Below are positions 31,408 through 31,962 of a stretch of DNA of 31,962 nucleotides, piece by piece. How positions within the stretch are numbered: the first letter of the stretch is position 1; the number at the start of each line of letters is the position of its first letter. Made by a program: the position numbers and the translations under genes. Below the pieces are notes generated by a model. That model was not told where the DNA came from. It saw only the letters and a program-made list of their open reading frames with translations, and made no database searches. This DNA comes from Lingula anatina (lineage: Eukaryota; Brachiopoda; Lingulata; Lingulida; Lingulidae). Location: positions 308,811 to 340,772 of the forward strand of contig NW_019775416.1 in the NCBI RefSeq assembly GCF_001039355.2. Reading direction: 5' to 3'.

Positions 31408-31716
31408 ATGGACTCATCAAATCTACCACTGAATAATATAATAACCTTGCGCGCGTTATACGTCACAGGGTTGCGTAACTACCCACGTGCTACGATTTTT
31501 CCCTTGGGGGGGCAGCAGGCGGACATTTTGTACAGGAGCAATGCAAAGATGGGTGAAAACGATACGTTGTTTTTAACCGAAAGTGCCAACACCAAAAGTA
31601 AAGGAGCATACCAACGTTGTTTTGAAACGATGTGGTTAGCCTGTCAGTGGCGAGTTGGGGAGAAAAGAGCAGCACTGATAGCAAGGTACTGTGTACACGT
31701 GAACCGGCAAAGTTAA
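31408..31716 (+). CDS. candidate first exon of an unrecognised gene
   Basis: An open frame of 102 codons in a locally GC-richer patch with CpG-rich promoter-like motifs (GCGCGCGTTATACGTCACAG at 31450-31469, CACGTG at 31485-31490). A shorter start at the ATG of MGENDTLFLTES (about 31550) is equally possible. A splice-donor-like GCAAG|GTACTG lies near 31686, so the exon may end there and the rest would lie outside the window. No domain is recognised. It may be a chance open frame. Confidence 0.25.
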   Translation: MDSSNLPLNNIITLRALYVTGLRNYPRATIFPLGGQQADILYRSNAKMGENDTLFLTESANTKSKGAYQRCFETMWLACQWRVGEKRAALIARYCVHVNRQS

Positions 31717-31962
31717 TGATAATTTCATGTTGCAAAAGCATAATTAAATCAGTTAATTATTTTCCAAACGATATTATTTGAATAGCAGATACATAGATCA
31801 AACTAACAACAATAAAAATTTTTGATGACATTAAAAATCAAAACCTGCGGTGCACGATAGGTTGAGGAGGACACTGCCACAGCAAGTAATGCATGAATTT
31901 TGTTACATAACACCATATGCTTGTGTCGTTGTTGTGGTATTATTACTGCTCAAATTAATACC

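Noticed and set aside
1-31962. CRISPR arrays, rRNA, tRNA or bacterial operon features
   Set aside because: None seen. Spliced genes and animal-type domains show eukaryotic DNA, and no cloverleaf or repeat-spacer pattern was found by eye.

Overview
The window is animal nuclear DNA. It is AT-rich and has spliced genes with GT..AG introns, THAP, SWIM and PHD domain proteins, several short inverted-repeat transposons, and a tandem array of membrane-anchored NXPE/PC-esterase-like genes. The style fits a highly heterozygous marine invertebrate such as a mollusc, amphioxus or a relative. I cannot fix the phylum from the sequence alone. Single Ns occur at 6399, 7824, 15883 and 22203. The last three sit between near-copies of the same sequence, so assembly gaps or uncollapsed haplotypes must be kept in mind.

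Region 1 (about 600-7262) reads as one nearly complete autonomous DNA transposon of about 6.66 kb. It has short terminal inverted repeats flanked by an AT dinucleotide on both sides, and two convergent spliced genes between them. The plus-strand gene (761-3442, three exons) encodes a SWIM zinc finger, a YqaJ/lambda-exonuclease-type nuclease and a PHD finger, and is interrupted by one frameshift. The minus-strand gene (7137-4106, four exons, 546 codons, all splice phases matching) encodes a THAP zinc finger, a coiled coil, a helix-turn-helix and an intact DDE transposase. Their poly(A) signals lie about 30 bp apart. The layout matches, from memory, ISL2EU-type elements of the PIF/Harbinger-related group.

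Region 2 (7263-11310) is a cluster of GC-rich foldback repeats (7594-8234), then AT-rich DNA carrying a decayed NXPE fragment (8977-9318) and diverged repeats.

Region 3 (11311-30338) is the NXPE-like array. Four intact minus-strand copies (11461-12630, 18368-19531, 24666-25826, 29166-30338) each encode a type II membrane protein of 386-390 residues with a GDS...DxxH SGNH-type catalytic set. The upstream side of the copies shares a leader intron, a hairpin, a candidate TATA promoter with a 5' leader exon, and a spacer of about 1.7 kb. Five spacer blocks exist for four genes. They fall into two types, distinguished by a 59-bp segment and a 30-bp palindromic insertion. Two block junctions are marked by N and resume at the same homologous base, so gene copies may be missing there or blocks falsely duplicated. 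Gene 4 is a mosaic: its 5' half is diverged, and its 3' half and downstream flank match copies 2 and 3.

Region 4 (30339-31962) is mostly AT-rich, with one candidate first exon at 31408-31716.
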